Origin: Toxotes chatareus | Taxonomy: Eukaryota > Chordata > Actinopteri > Toxotidae | NCBI GenBank assembly: GCA_016801885.1 | Contig: CM028884.1 | Location: forward strand, 5,662,501 to 5,726,500 | Reading direction: 5' to 3' | DNA length: 64,000 nucleotides | In this document: positions 28,001-39,000 of the stretch, piece after piece | Numbering within the stretch: position 1 is the stretch's first letter | Layout of the letters: each line of letters starts with the position of its first letter | The notes under the pieces: generated by a model | What the model saw: the letters and a program-made list of their open reading frames with translations, nothing else | The model's database searches: none | What the model was told of the DNA's origin: nothing | Position numbers and translations under genes: made by a program

Positions 28001-31000
28001 CCCCTTATCCCTCTCCTTATCCATTTTATGGTGAATTTCCCTCCCTCTCCCTAGGCAAAGCACACATTCGACGGGCCATCCTGGGTCATGAGGAGGCTCT
28101 GAGGATTTATAGTTTGTGCCATCACTTGAACAAACTGGAGATCCTGGAGGACATTTTAAAAGCCAGTAACCAGCGCTCACTCAAAAAGTTCAGTGAAAAT
28201 GAAAGTGAGGAAGAATTCACTGACTACATGGAGGCGCCCGACATCATCTGTGAGTCTTGGGTGTTTTTGAGAGAGGGCAGCACCACAATCAAAGAAAATA
28301 TCCTGTTTAAGTAAACATGAGATGCTGAGATAGGATTAGAATTGATTAAGTTTATTTGAGTCTCCATTAAGCGTCACTGAGGTGACAGCCATTCTCTCTG
28401 TGGCTGACATAGAAACTAACCAGTAGCCTTAGTGTCACCACAACAAACACTAATGCACTAATGCCAACCAGTGTGTTGATTTGTGAGGTTTGTCTCTCAG
28501 GAAACGGTAAAAAGGCTGATTGCTGTGGTGTGTACCACACCTGCTGCAATCAGATGTGATAAGTGACATTTATTTCCACATACAGATGATGTAATGTTTG
28601 CACTGCTAACTCCCTCTCTACAGGCCAACAGTTAAAATGTGGTTCTGACAGTAAACACTGTGGAATGACAGCTTTGTTTTCCCTCCTTTCTTTCCATAGC
28701 TAAAACAGAGCACAAAGCAGAGATGGAGGTTCCTGCAACCACAAAGGTGAAGGTCACCGACTTTTTCCAGAGGCTGGTATGTGGGTTACTAATATTCTTC
28801 CACTTACATTGCTGTTTTTTCGTAAATGTTGGTTGGTTGGACCTGAAATGGCTCTGGATTTGTGTTTTAGATATTTAAAGGGTTCTTGTTTTTTCAACAC
28901 CCTGAGAGTATTTTTGTTATTTCAGAGTACAACCAACCAAGGGTGAGTCTCCTGGAAGCTTTGGCACATTTGAGCAAAGCCCTCTCTTGTTTCCATAGCC
29001 TCCTGGACTTTCATCCTAAGCAACAAATCCAAACTAACATTAACATGGATAGAGGTGCTCTGATCCTGGCTCATACTCTTGGATTTTTGTGATATTTATT
29101 TAGAGGCACATGGCAGGAGTTGAACTTTGCCATTAAAGTTTAGTGGGGAAAAAAAATCTCCACTGAAGTTGGTGTTGGTTATTTGAATTTGGCTGGAGCT
29201 GGAGGATCTGAGAATTAGATCATTCCCCCAATAGCACCTCCTAAAAGCCTCATGAGGTCATATTATTATGCTGTTTACATTATCATGGTGGTGGCTGGGT
29301 GGGGGCACTGGCTTCCTGGCGTCACTGGAGCTGGAATCTTCTGTTCACGTCCTCGGAAAGAGACATTCAGTTTTAAGTACGTCATTTCTGTCATGTGGCA
29401 CAGTTTACAATTACTAAAGCAAAAAACAAAACAGGATTCAATCACATGATGAACAACCTTACAAGCAAATAACTGGCAAGGAGATCAAAGGTCAGAGCAT
29501 GTTCCCAGGCAACAGGTGTAAGGAATCTCTGAATAAGTACCTCTCTGGCTCCTGCTGTAAAATTCCACCTTGCTCTTCATTAACAGTCTCAGCAACAAGA
29601 CGGTAATCCCTCGAGATCTGCAGAGCAATGAGAGGCTGAAAAGATAAATCCAGTACTATCTCTCCACACAATCGCTGTGGTGATAATTAAAGAGGCAGGA
29701 GCAACAGATCCTCATCTTGGTGTTACATAGGGCTGATTGTCAGGATTTAGCGGAGGAGAGATTTTCCCATCAGATAAGTGCATTAATTCAAGATAGCAGC
29801 TGGCTTCAGTAGCCTAAATGGAAAGTAGGGCATGTTTGTTAGTCAGTGTTATTAATGATAAAATAAATTAGCTCAGTTTGATTCATATACCAAACATTTG
29901 GTTTTACTTTGCCTGCTTCCAAACCATTTTAAATAAAATACTTTCCTGTATTTGACAGTAAAGGTTTTTTTTTAAGACAAACAACAATAATTTTAAGACA
30001 TCACTTTTTGTTCTGTAGTTCTAGATAATTCTACCATTTTTGCATTTTTGTCAATTTATGTGAGAGAGTGGTCATTTAAATTTGGCCCATGACTCGTGAC
30101 TTTCATTTACCACCTGTGAATTTGGGCTTAAATGTACACAAGTCTGTCTGTCTGACCACAATTCTGGTTATGAGGTATATGTACTGCTGTAGTAGGAGAT
30201 CACATATGTGGACTTAAATTATGTTTAACAGGTCTGTAAGGACACAAGAGGGAATTATTATGGTGGATAATCAGTTTTCCCACAGGCATTCACCAAAATA
30301 TTTAAACTCTAAAGGATATTATCCTCTTGATTATAGAAAACAGCCATATTAACCGCTGCATCCCCTCACTGTCTCCACTCAGGGCCCACTGTCATTCTTC
30401 TCAGCCAAGCAGCGGTGGACAGCCCCACGGACAATACGACTTTGCCCAGAAGACAGAGACTTGGGTTTCACCCTGAAAGGAGAATCACCAGTCCAGGTGG
30501 TTTCGTTGGACCCACTCTGCCCAGCTGCTGTGAGTTAACCTATTTTCTTTACCTTTGACTGAACAGGGGAAGATTGATTTTCTGTAATGCTGCCAGCCTT
30601 CAACAGTCAACTTACAGTAGGTTTATAGTCAGTTGAATATTTATGGTCCTTTTAACCCTTTTTTAGCCCTAGAATTGTAAACTGCGATTAACTCTCATCT
30701 TTACTAACAAATGCATCAATAGATACAACTGTATTTCACATGTGGGACAGGGGGAGAGTTTTCATCATCCCCAGGCTGTTAGAAATAATTTAACAAACTA
30801 TGTTATTTTTAGAGCACAGAAAATATTTCAGGGGCCCTTCTCAGTATTTTCTTCTGTCAAACTTTAACAAAAGCCAGATGCAAAGGTTGCTCAATATGCA
30901 GCAGGATTGACTAGCAGTGAGTGACTTTCTCTACAGTGGGAAACCAAACAGCTTTAAGTATCAGGCATGCTTGCATACTGAATATCAAATAAGTTCAAAT

Positions 31001-31447
31001 GACACAGTCTTGTCTGTTCGGAGAACCTTTGAATAAATGAAGTCATTCTCAGAAACTTAAACAGGATTCAGCTTCAAAGAATGTTTGGTGGCTCTCTCCT
31101 CCCCCTCCTCAGCCACTGTGGCTACTAATTTAATTAAGAATCAGAGTATTTACTCTCTGCAATCCTTTTCAGTCTGACAGCTCATTAAGAGGTGCTGACA
31201 AAGAGCAGACTCTTATTAGGCCCTGCGGGCTATACAGAGGAACAGATTAGTAGTATTGCATAAGCTTAACTAGGCCAGACTCTTTATAACTTTTAAACCT
31301 GCGTTGAACAAGATTTATTTTGGAACTGACTGATTCTCCAGAGTTTTTGTTCAGCCTCTGGTGAACACAGATCAAGTTATCGGACAGAAATAGCTGCACA
31401 CATGTAGATAAGACAGATTTCCCACAGCCATGAATTAATGTGCTCTG

Positions 31448-31488
<41 letters not shown>

Positions 31489-32462
31489 AAAGTCTTTTGC
31501 CTGCTGTGGAAAAAAAGCTTTGTTTGGGACTAAAGCTAAGTGTACCTCGGTGATACCTCCAGGGAGTTCAAGTAGCTGAAATCTGACTTGGTTGCCGTTC
31601 AAACAAATATTTACTCTGTGTGCTGCAGTAGCAGGACGTTTCACTGGTCCTCCTCTCTAACTCCTGTTCTCCCTCATGTTTTTCTCAGGCTGATGGCCTC
31701 AAAGAAGGTGACTACATTGTTGCTGTGAGCGACACTGACTGCAAATGGTTGGGTGTGAGCGAGGTGATGAGGCTTCTGAAGGACGTGAATGAGGAGGGGA
31801 TCGACATCCAAGTGGTCAGCTTAATGGACAGCAACCCCCCCATGGTATGCAATGTTCCCTTTCCTTCCTATTGGCTGAGAGAAATGTCATCTGTCTGGTT
31901 TGTTTGATTATCAAAGAGCGACAGCAAAATTGGTCTTTGTATCAGATGACTGAACAGAGTCTCAGATTTCTCCTTAAAGGGAGTGTTTCCTGCCAAGAAA
32001 AACAGTATGGTTTCACGTGAGAAATGGCTCTTTGGATGTGACCTACATGTAGTGTTTTAGAGACTGCAGCAGTGTATTTGTTATTGACTTAAGTGTTAAG
32101 ACAGTGACAAAATCCAAAGCAGAGAGCAACTCTGATGAAACACACAGTGACTGCCACTTTCCGCTAAGTGTCATTGTCCATCCCTCTCCATCCAGCCTAC
32201 CAAGAGTGCCACCTTCTGTGGAAACCTACCGAAGACCTACTCCATGATTTGTCTGGCCTATGATGATGATGACAAGAACCCCAAAGCCCGCAAGGTAACC
32301 AAGAAGTCATCCTTCCTCAGCTGGGGTCTGAAGAACAAGCTGAAGAGTGCCAGCACCCTCAGCCTTCCCACAGCAGACCAGTCTGGTGCCCTGCCCTGGA
32401 ATAAACCCTGTCCCACCTTCCCCAGCTCCAGCTCCTACAACAATGACAGCGCCCTGTACTGA
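4922..32462 (+). CDS. rhpn2: Rhophilin-2, Rho-GTPase-binding protein (15 exons, complete)
   Basis: Coding exons: 4922-4987, 9786-9901, 15910-16038, 21086-21161, 21941-22018, 22607-22731, 23457-23623, 25587-25774, 26001-26157, 27725-27844, 28055-28249, 28700-28776, 30383-30529, 31689-31844 and 32196-32462. Every junction is GT-AG and keeps frame. The total is 2064 nt, or 687 residues, against 686 in human RHPN2. The protein opens MTDTLLPNG like human (MTDALLP). It has an HR1 region (about residues 26-100), a BRO1 domain (about 105-470) and a PDZ domain (about 514-595) with the loop LGFTLKG. Family knowledge: rhophilins are scaffold proteins that bind active RhoA/RhoB and affect actin stress fibres and endosomal traffic. 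No break or missing domain is seen. The assignment to RHPN2 rather than RHPN1 rests on residue-level similarity over the whole length, including the C-terminal SFLSWG and KSASTL motifs. The exact end of exon 9 (26157) is the least certain junction. Confidence 0.96.
4988..9785 (+). other. rhpn2: rhpn2 intron 1
   Basis: Donor GTGAGT follows exon 1 and acceptor CTCAG precedes exon 2. The intron holds a (TTTG)n tract at 5101-5127 and an A run at 8319-8336. The longest open frames inside it (a 163-codon minus-strand frame at 6812-7303 and a 102-codon frame at 7925-8233) carry no recognisable domain. First introns often hold enhancers, but nothing specific is visible. Confidence 0.75.
9786..16038 (+). 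CDS. rhpn2: rhpn2 exons 2-3: HR1 (Rho-binding) coiled coil
   Basis: Exon 2 (9786-9901) starts with GCNPFAQTGRSKLQNKRASL and exon 3 (15910-16038) continues to the residues VYQNT. Together with the 22-residue exon 1 they give about 104 residues. The heptad-like pattern (LNQQIIKQMRMRAGAENLL, then VLLELSYVNANLQLLMGQL) is the antiparallel coiled coil of HR1/REM domains, which in this family contacts GTP-bound Rho. The second exon ends in phase 2 (AA|gtaag) and the third supplies the G of the lysine codon. Introns 1 (4.8 kb) and 2 (6.0 kb) on either side are the longest in the gene. Confidence 0.93.
12998..13035. repeat. Palindrome with two ZNF143-like half motifs
   Basis: TTCCCATAATGCAAC (12998-13012) and GTTGCATTATGGGAA (13021-13035) are perfect reverse complements around an 8-base spacer. 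TTCCCA-AATGC resembles the known ZNF143/Staf site. The surrounding block (about 12840-13343) looks like a dispersed repeat, so the palindrome may be part of a transposon rather than a regulatory site. Confidence 0.6.
13344..13356. repeat. Target-site duplication, left copy
   Basis: CCTTCTTGAGGTT at 13344-13356 is repeated exactly at 13689-13701 on the other side of the SINE. The two outer C bases of the right copy could belong to the element end. Confidence 0.85.
13357..13688 (-). mobile_element. tRNA-derived SINE, inserted antisense to rhpn2
   Basis: Read on the minus strand the element begins GGGCGGCACGGTGGTGCAGT. It carries a polymerase III A box (TGGTGCAGTGG) and a B box (GGTTCGAACCC, near 13620-13632), then the body typical of a very common teleost repeat (TTTGCATGTTCTCC, CCTCCCACAATACC). 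It ends on the plus-strand left side in an ATGAAATGAAAT-type tail. It is flanked by a 13-bp direct repeat, which shows a true retroposition event. The family name is not assigned here. Confidence 0.88.
13689..13701. repeat. Target-site duplication, right copy
   Basis: This is an exact copy of 13344-13356. Its identity suggests the insertion is not ancient. Confidence 0.85.
17483..17506. repeat. (CA)n microsatellite
   Basis: Simple dinucleotide repeat in rhpn2 intron 3. Confidence 0.9.
19555..19645. repeat. Compound (GT)n(GCGT)n(GT)n microsatellite
   Basis: An uninterrupted GT run is followed by GCGT units, then GT again, then a short (GA)n end. It lies in rhpn2 intron 3, far from splice sites. 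Confidence 0.95.
21086..28249 (+). CDS. rhpn2: rhpn2 exons 4-11: BRO1 domain
   Basis: These eight exons encode residues ~104-472. They match the BRO1 domain of rhophilins, Alix and Brox, a banana-shaped helical fold that in relatives binds ESCRT-III. Recognisable stretches include IPLIALGLKETKEIDF at its start, LEHYSEDG, FTWYDSFTGVPLCQQNL, ASILFNMAALYSQIGTR and FTHTPSYDMSPAMLSMLI. The start of exon 10 (27725-27844) encodes an acidic, variable linker (GPSDDEDQQEK) equivalent to the human DLDHQEK region. Microsatellites lie just inside two of the introns: GT after exon 5 and CA after exon 8. Confidence 0.93.
22024..22059. repeat. (GT)n microsatellite beside the rhpn2 exon 5 donor
   Basis: The repeat starts five bases after the splice donor at 22018/22019, so a long UG tract lies directly downstream of the 5' splice site in the transcript. 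Confidence 0.95.
30383..31844 (+). CDS. rhpn2: rhpn2 exons 13-14: PDZ domain
   Basis: Exon 13 (49 codons) and exon 14 (52 codons) encode residues 499-599. The PDZ carboxylate-binding loop reads LGFTLKG. The second half contains GLKEGDYIVAV, the usual beta-strand and turn before the peptide-binding helix, then CKWLGVSEVMRLLKD. Exon 12 (28700-28776) supplies the preceding linker VTDFFQRL, which is conserved with human (VTDFFQKL). PDZ domains of rhophilins bind C-terminal peptides of partners; the partner here is not predictable. Confidence 0.92.
31450..31488. repeat. (CA)n microsatellite
   Basis: About 19 CA units lie in rhpn2 intron 13, roughly 200 bases before exon 14. Confidence 0.95.
32196..32462 (+). 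CDS. rhpn2: rhpn2 exon 15: C-terminal tail
   Basis: The last coding exon gives 88 residues and a TGA at 32460-32462. It contains KTYSMICLAYDDDDK and the basic, serine-rich SSFLSWGLKNKLKSAS, both close to human RHPN2, and ends SALY (human SSWY). This is the family's conserved low-complexity tail. A basic patch of this kind suits membrane or phospho-regulation, but that is inference. Confidence 0.92.
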   Translation, partial: PTKSATFCGNLPKTYSMICLAYDDDDKNPKARKVTKKSSFLSWGLKNKLKSASTLSLPTADQSGALPWNKPCPTFPSSSSYNNDSALY

Positions 32463-32532
32463 ACTCGCTGCAGACTTTTTACTGTCTGCAAGCATCAAGC
32501 ATTATGCATATTGAGCCTAGTATGGCTATATA

Positions 32533-32826
32533 CAGTGCTGTGCTGTACCCATACTGGACCTGCTGTGGTACAGAGTCAGTGCCCTTTGGTGTTTCCACTG
32601 GAATACTGAGCGGTAGTGTATGTAACTTGAATGTCACCGCTGTGACATTACTGCCAGCTACCTTGGAAAGTGGCTGTGCCAAATACTGTATATGGGTGCC
32701 CATGTTGGTACATGGGCGCCTTCCCAGCACAGTTCAGTATCAGAAGTAAACTGGACTGTACACCACACATAATGGAAAATCATTCTGTACCATGCCAGTA
32801 TGCGTACAGCACAGTACGACTGCACT
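32533..32826. repeat. Fold-back (terminal inverted repeat) element inside the rhpn2 3' UTR
   Basis: The 22 bases at 32536-32557 and the reverse complement of 32795-32816 agree at 20 of 22 positions, both built around GCTGTAC-CATACTGG. A smaller perfect hairpin lies inside: AATGTCAC, 4-base loop, GTGACATT, at 32630-32649. The pattern suits a short non-autonomous DNA transposon (MITE) fixed in the 3' UTR. No target-site duplication was identified, so the outer limits are approximate. Confidence 0.55.
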
Positions 32827-34506
32827 GTGGGAAAAACATACCAGTTATCATTCCAGTCTATATATAAATACAGCACTGAGACAGGTTTCTAAGTTAAACT
32901 GTCATCTCAGTATGTTTTCTTGAAGAAATACTCCAGACGAATTGAAGGACGAAAACAAAGTTGTACAAACACACCCAGTGTCGGTTTCTCCTTGACTGCA
33001 AAGGGGTGATTTTTTGTGGCTTAAGCATTCCCTTGTTAGCTCCATTGTGTACTGATGTAGCTGTGCACTGTGCAGTTATGTTCTCTGTGTATCCTCAGTA
33101 CATGCTAATTTCATACTGTATATGCGAAGGATCTGGTCATTGTCAGATGTTCTGTGGACATTGATCAGTTTTGGGTATTGAAATACATATATTTTCTGAA
33201 TAGATATGTAGATGTAAACTTGTTGCAGTATGTTAAACTGATTTAGGGAAAACAGATTGTGCTGTGCAGTTGTTGTTTTTTTGTGTGGGGAGAGTTGAAG
33301 AATGCAATGTCCTATAAGCTGCTAAAAAACACATATATATATATATATACCTTGGTTCTGTATTATTGTCATTTTTGTATTTTTGAGATAGCCTTTGAGG
33401 ATTATTGTTTCTGTTGAGTGCCAAGCCTGGGACACAGTGTAAATGGAAATACTGGTGTTTTAGGTTTGCTTAATGTACCAGTTACGCCACAGACCAAAAT
33501 GCCTCCATGTCCCTGCAATGCCAGTATATACCATTTATCATCCTGACTCATCTTACCCGCTTCTGGCCCTCTTTTATCAGTGCTGCTGCTGTCTGGCAGT
33601 TTGTCCATTTGTAGGTCGAGCATGAGCTGTTTGTCTCTAGTAATGTGAATCTTGATGTAGTTAAAGGTTATTTTATCTCCGCAAGGGAACAATGTGGGCA
33701 GACTGAGGACATTCCTGCATTGAACCTAGACAGCAGGTCAGTGACTTCGATCAAAGCCCACAGTCAGGTTTCTACCATTTGTCTCTACTTGTCTTAATCC
33801 TGTTCACATCCCACATTCAACTGACACTTTGCAGTGTTGGACTATCTCTTTATCTACAAAGTAGATTCTTATACACATTTGATAATCAAATTATTTATGT
33901 AATGAAAAATACACACAAAAATATATATATATTTACCTGTTAAGTTGTAGGTGTGAAAAGTAGTTTGTGAATGGTCAAGTTGTGAATTTTTGCACGTCGG
34001 ATTTCTTGGTTGGTTTCTTGGAGGAATGTATTTTACTAGCCTTGCTTAATCCTTTGGTGAACGTATATACTGGTACATTTTGTCTATGTAAAGATATTTT
34101 AAAATGTAAATGTTTTTAAACAGTAACACTGAGAAGATGTAACACTCTTTACTGTCTCTGTTTACTTAATATGATGTCTTAAGTGCCATTTATACTAAAT
34201 CATGAAGGAAAGTGTCACAATCAGTGTATAACAAGAATGTGCAGTAGCTGATTCATATTAATAGGTGCCAACTAAGTGTGCTAGCAGTGGCAGGTATACC
34301 TACACAGGTGTGATAATTTAAACTTTTGCATGCATTTCACAGTGCATAGTGATCCTAAATGCCTGGGTGTATATGCAGAGGGCTATGGTACCTGTTCTTC
34401 AGAGGTTTCATGTTGCCGTTTCTTTATCTGTACTCGGTGCTGCATAGCAACTGCGGTGTAAATGCTTTGTTGGTAAGTCTTTGTTATATGTGTGAACTCA
34501 GATCTC

Positions 34507-34512
34507 AATAAA
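34507..34512 (+). terminator. rhpn2: rhpn2 poly(A) signal AATAAA
   Basis: A canonical AATAAA is followed at about 34555-34580 by a GT/T-rich stretch of the kind that forms the downstream element. Cleavage would fall around 34525-34540. It is the last good signal before the spacer that leads to cep89. Confidence 0.7.
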
Positions 34513-34530
34513 ATGGGGACAAAAACAAAT

Positions 34531-35672
34531 TTCCTGGATTTTGTTCTAATATAATTGTGTTTTTCTGTGTATCTCTGTGGTTGAAACTACCAAGCAGGTT
34601 AAGAATGACTGGAATGAAGTTCGACCACAGCCCCTCAGTAAGCCAACACACACTAAGTCAACACTCACGGGTTTTTAACAGTTTCAAATCTGCCTTGTGC
34701 TCACATGGCATTCTAATCCACCATCATAGAAACATAAGAGAAACACCATGTGATTAAGTTTTACCCATCAGGCCTTTCTTCGCCCATACCATTCATAGCA
34801 TCAGAGTTTCTACAATGCCTGGGTACTTGTCTGTGTGTGGTTTTGTACTTGTTATGTGTGGAAGGGCATTCTGCCTGAGAGAAAGAGCTGGCTCCTGATT
34901 CTTATAGTTTTGGACTTCGGCTGGAAATGAATCCCCCAAAAGGTCAAATTCTCTGTGGTATTGAGATTTATTTTTGCAGGACAAGTGAATATTGCAAGAA
35001 TCAAATCTGTTGACTTTTGATTATAAGATTCAAATTTCAAGCATTCCTAAGGGCAAAGGGCAGCACCTGATAAAGCTCACAATGAATGCTCCAGATGATA
35101 TGCACAACCATGGGAGAACTGAGAAAAATAAATAAATAAATAAAATAAAATAAAATAAAATAAAATTATATGTATATATATATATATATATATAATATTT
35201 ATCTTTCAGAGAACAGATGTGTATAAAAACAAGATGGAGGATACATGTTTTAACAAAATGTGTTTTCTTTCCCTTTCCTAAATTCTATCCATCAGTGGTA
35301 TGAAGGTATTTGAGAAAATTCGAAACGTAGCACAAACATCTTTATTTTGTTTGCCAACTTTTGCAGTTAATTAAAATAGTTTAAAGCACATTGTGAACGA
35401 AGTGGACTGCACAGAAGAAAAATATTTGAACGGTAATGGTGATATGTGTGAAGTGTATACTTTAAAAGCTATTACTGATGTGTTATTTTTAATGGGATGC
35501 ATTTAATTTTATATGTATTGTATATTATCTGTTGTATGCAGGATAAATATTATAGTTGCTTTATTGATGAATAAAGAAATAAAATAAAATAAAAAAAAAT
35601 GTTTCAAACAGCCTCATGTACTTAGAAGCAGGAGCTGGCATTTAACCAGCCATATCATTAAACAGAGCAACA
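34531..35672. other. Intergenic spacer between rhpn2 and cep89
   Basis: No exon or gene is seen. The spacer holds an AT-rich low-complexity block at about 35123-35200 (AAAT and AAAAT units followed by a TA run) and a second A-rich tract at about 35565-35600 with AATAAA motifs. That second tract could be an alternative poly(A) region or the tail of an old retroposed copy. In human the FAAP24 gene occupies the equivalent position; no FAAP24-like reading frame was found here. Confidence 0.6.
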
Positions 35673-36024
35673 TTGCCCCCTGTTGGTCAGGCCGCTGGTT
35701 GGTAAGTGCATCGTTGCTAGGCGAAATATATCAGTCACTGATTGGCTTCGCTCCTCACTTTTAGCCAATCAACGCTTCTTTTGTAGCGACGTGTTTTCCG
35801 TTGGTGAAGCGTCTAGATACCTTAACCTGAAACGAACCAGCCTGTTGAGTATAGTTAGCTTGCGCATTTTGCTTTATAGCTACAGGACCGATAATTTGAA
35901 AGCTATGGCCATGAGAAGTAAACTACTCTAATGTTGTTTAAAGAATACGCGGTAAACAAGTTAAGCTGTTTGCCCAAACAATAACTTTGCCAGAGAAGGA
36001 AGGAACAAAAACATATTTTCCACT
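35673..36024 (+). promoter_or_regulatory. cep89: Probable cep89 promoter and 5' UTR
   Basis: A CTCF-like site lies at 35673-35686 (reverse strand CCAACAGGGGGCAA). An RFX X-box-like sequence, GTTGCTAGGCGAA, follows at 35713-35725. Two CCAAT boxes lie close by: ATTGG at 35741-35745 and CCAAT at 35765-35769. No TATA box is evident. This is the usual make-up of a housekeeping or ciliary gene promoter. The translation start at 36025 has A at -3. The transcription start is not known. Confidence 0.55.
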
Positions 36025-39000
36025 ATGTTAAAATTCAGCTTCAGGAGGGAGAAAGACAAGGAGTTTGTAAGTTTTGAGCCTTTTACAAAACAAATGAACG
36101 ATTCCCTGTGTCTAGCTAGCTAGACGTGTAATTTTTATTTTTTTCATGTAGATAACATTAACCTAGCTGTTATTTGCTACTGAAACCACGCTAGCTTTGG
36201 TTACTTAAAGTAAACAAAAGTTATATTATGTTCAGTATTTAAACTAACATCTGGTAACGTGCTGTCACAGGCTGCTGTGTAAACATATCACTGCTCGGTA
36301 TCTCGTTAATCAGATGGTCATGATGTGATTATTTTATCATCCTTTCTACTCTTCCCCATTCTCCTATTTATCCTGTTTTTCCTCAGTTTAGGTGTCAGCA
36401 GTTATTTTATGTTCTAACATAAACCATCCTTAACCATTGTCATAGTACCAACACTGTGTGATTCTAACCATCTCCCTAACCTTCCCTCTGTGTGTTGTGT
36501 AGAGGCATATAGCCCCTGGTTTGATCCCTGCTGCCTCCATTGCTCCAAAGCCTGCTGTGCCTCGTACCCCACCCCCCCGTAGCCCAGACCCCTCACCTGA
36601 GAGACCCAGGTACTTAACACTCTCCATCACCTTTAACCTCCATCATTCTTTCGTTTTGTTGTTTTCCTCTGGCACTGTTTCCTGTTAACCATTAAATTGT
36701 GATGTTTTTTTTCTGTACCTATTTGTAAGTTTGTAAGTGGAAATTGAGCTTAATAACCACATTCGATTAGTTCACATCATCATGCGTATTTGTGAAAAGT
36801 TCTTGAAGTTTTTGTTCACAGCTTCTGAATGAATTTGGAGGAAACAGCTTCTTTTACTCTCTGTATCTCCCACAATGCAGTGTCTCTCAAAGGTCACTTA
36901 TTGGGCAACTAATGGGCAATATTGTCTACATTTTACCTCGGTTGCTGGATTGTAGCAACAGATTATTGACCCATTTGTTTGAGTTGACGCCTCTACATGT
37001 CCCAAACATGTCCTACATAAGTTGCATTCCGGTTTCTTCCTGTAAGAGCTTTGTAATTGTCACTCCAGTGCAAAAAGACTGTTTCCATTATTGATTCACT
37101 CATTACTGTTCCTCATCATATATTTTCCTTTCTTTACCACAAATTTTACTTGTTTTTTTTTCTTTTTCTTTGCTTAATGTAGCATATCTGGTTCATAGGG
37201 TTATTGTTGTGATTTAAAAACCAAAGGGTAGATGAGGAGGACATTTGTTACTACGGGGTCAACCATACTACTTCACATGGTGAATGTAAAAAGTGCTGTC
37301 AAACTCATTTAAAGGAACTGAGTTTGATAGCATGACAGAATAATATGTTACATCAATATCAACATTAGAAATAAAAAACTATGACTTGAAATTTTGATGT
37401 GACAAGAAGCTTGCATTTTCATACCTTTCTGTTACACAGTGTATTTATCTCTCTTCAAATGAATTGTGTCTTTCCATCTACAGATCAGCATTAGCAGCAG
37501 CCATCTTGTCTTCTTCACTCACTGGACAGACATGGGCCATCCCACCTGCCAGACCAAGGTCTTTCTCTGAGAGTGATCGATCAGAGTCCTTCATATCTGA
37601 ACCAAACATAAGTAAAGCACTTTACACCAGGTAAACTCTAACATATACAACAGTATTATCACAAGCTTTGTGTCAAATGATTCTAACTACGCAGAGTTGG
37701 CTCCAGTTTAAACTTGACCTTGGCCTGTATTTATCAAGTGCGTCAGAATAGGAAATTGGTCCCAAATGGGCCAAAATGCCACACGATTGGTCCTGCTTTT
37801 AGGACTAGCAGTAAGAGTATAATTTGAGCTCCTTTTAATGTAGAAATTCTATGATCTCCAAATGTGGTAATAAAATCAAAAGAGCTGTTTGTAAAATGTG
37901 GGATGTGACCCTGAAAAAGGGTCTAAATCTGGGCCCTGGTTTTCTTCTGTCCTCAGTTATCAGCTTCTTATGCACTTGAGAACATCCATCTCAAGAAACC
38001 ATCTAGTCTTGTAGTGAGCCTTAAAACCCATTTAAAAAAATATTTTTCAGTAATTTAGGCCTCCGTCACAGAAGACATTTTGACATGTCACAGCAGGAAA
38101 AGCATAGGTGGAAATAATAAAATTAACGATGACTGATATCCATTTAGCTGCTTCATGTTCAGGGTCATGATATTGTCCATGCTGATTCAGTGTCACACTT
38201 TCAGGGTTTACCATGACACTGTGCCATTGTTAATGTTATAAGTAACACCTTGTTCTAGTATGGCAAGTTAAAATGTTTGCTGTGAGAAATACTTTTAGTA
38301 CAGGCTTGACAGGTTTGTCCATGTAAGAAAAGATTTTAAATTTAAGCAAATTTTCCTCCACTGTTCTTTTGAAACATGAAATTCTTACCTTCTTCAGAGA
38401 CAGATGGTCAGAGGATTTGGCTAGCCGGCCACGCTGGTCCTCTCCTGACCACTCAGAGGAGGAGCTGGAAGGCAAGGAAGAGGAGGTAGAGAATGAAGAG
38501 GACAGGGAAGACCATATCTACCAAACACTGGAAAGAGGGGAGACTAATTCAATCACAGAGCCTGTTTATTCTCTGCCACTAAAACCTAAGGTAGCGTTCT
38601 ACAAAAAGATTATTCTTGTGTGAGCAAGTTTCTGACTGGAGTGTTGCTGGCTCTAATTGCAATAAATGTTGTCAGTGAAAGCAACATTCTTCCCACTATA
38701 AATAACTGCTCTCAAAGAGCTTTTTAACAGACTAGTTAACCTCCAGTTTAAGTTGCTTAGCAGAGGATTGCACTGGGCAGCTGCCAGCAAACCTGTTCAA
38801 CAGGAATTGATGTAGGTTACAGCAGGAACAGCACAGGTGTAAGTAATGGCCTTACTAATGACATGAATTACATTAAACTGAGCCAGTCCCAGGGCTCTGT
38901 GTGTACACTGAAATGGCTGACTGAGACATTGCTAATGTTATCATTTAAACATGTGGTTTTCGTGTTATGACAGATCAGAATATCTACTTTAAACAAGCTT

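Larger units (their letters stand above)
21162..32195 (+). other. rhpn2: rhpn2 introns 4-14
   Basis: Eleven introns lie between the BRO1, PDZ and tail exons. The longer ones are intron 7 (23624-25586), intron 9 (26158-27724), intron 12 (28777-30382) and intron 13 (30530-31688). Apart from the microsatellites listed separately, I find no gene, RNA or recognisable mobile element in them. Confidence 0.65.
32463..34530 (+). other. rhpn2: rhpn2 3' UTR
   Basis: From the TGA to the AATAAA at 34507-34512 there is no coding exon. The first ~370 bases contain a fold-back repeat (separate entry). The rest is AT-rich, with several ATTTA-type pentamers and short (AT)n tracts at 33331-33350 and around 33920. 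The length (~2 kb) is ordinary for a vertebrate 3' UTR. Confidence 0.75.
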
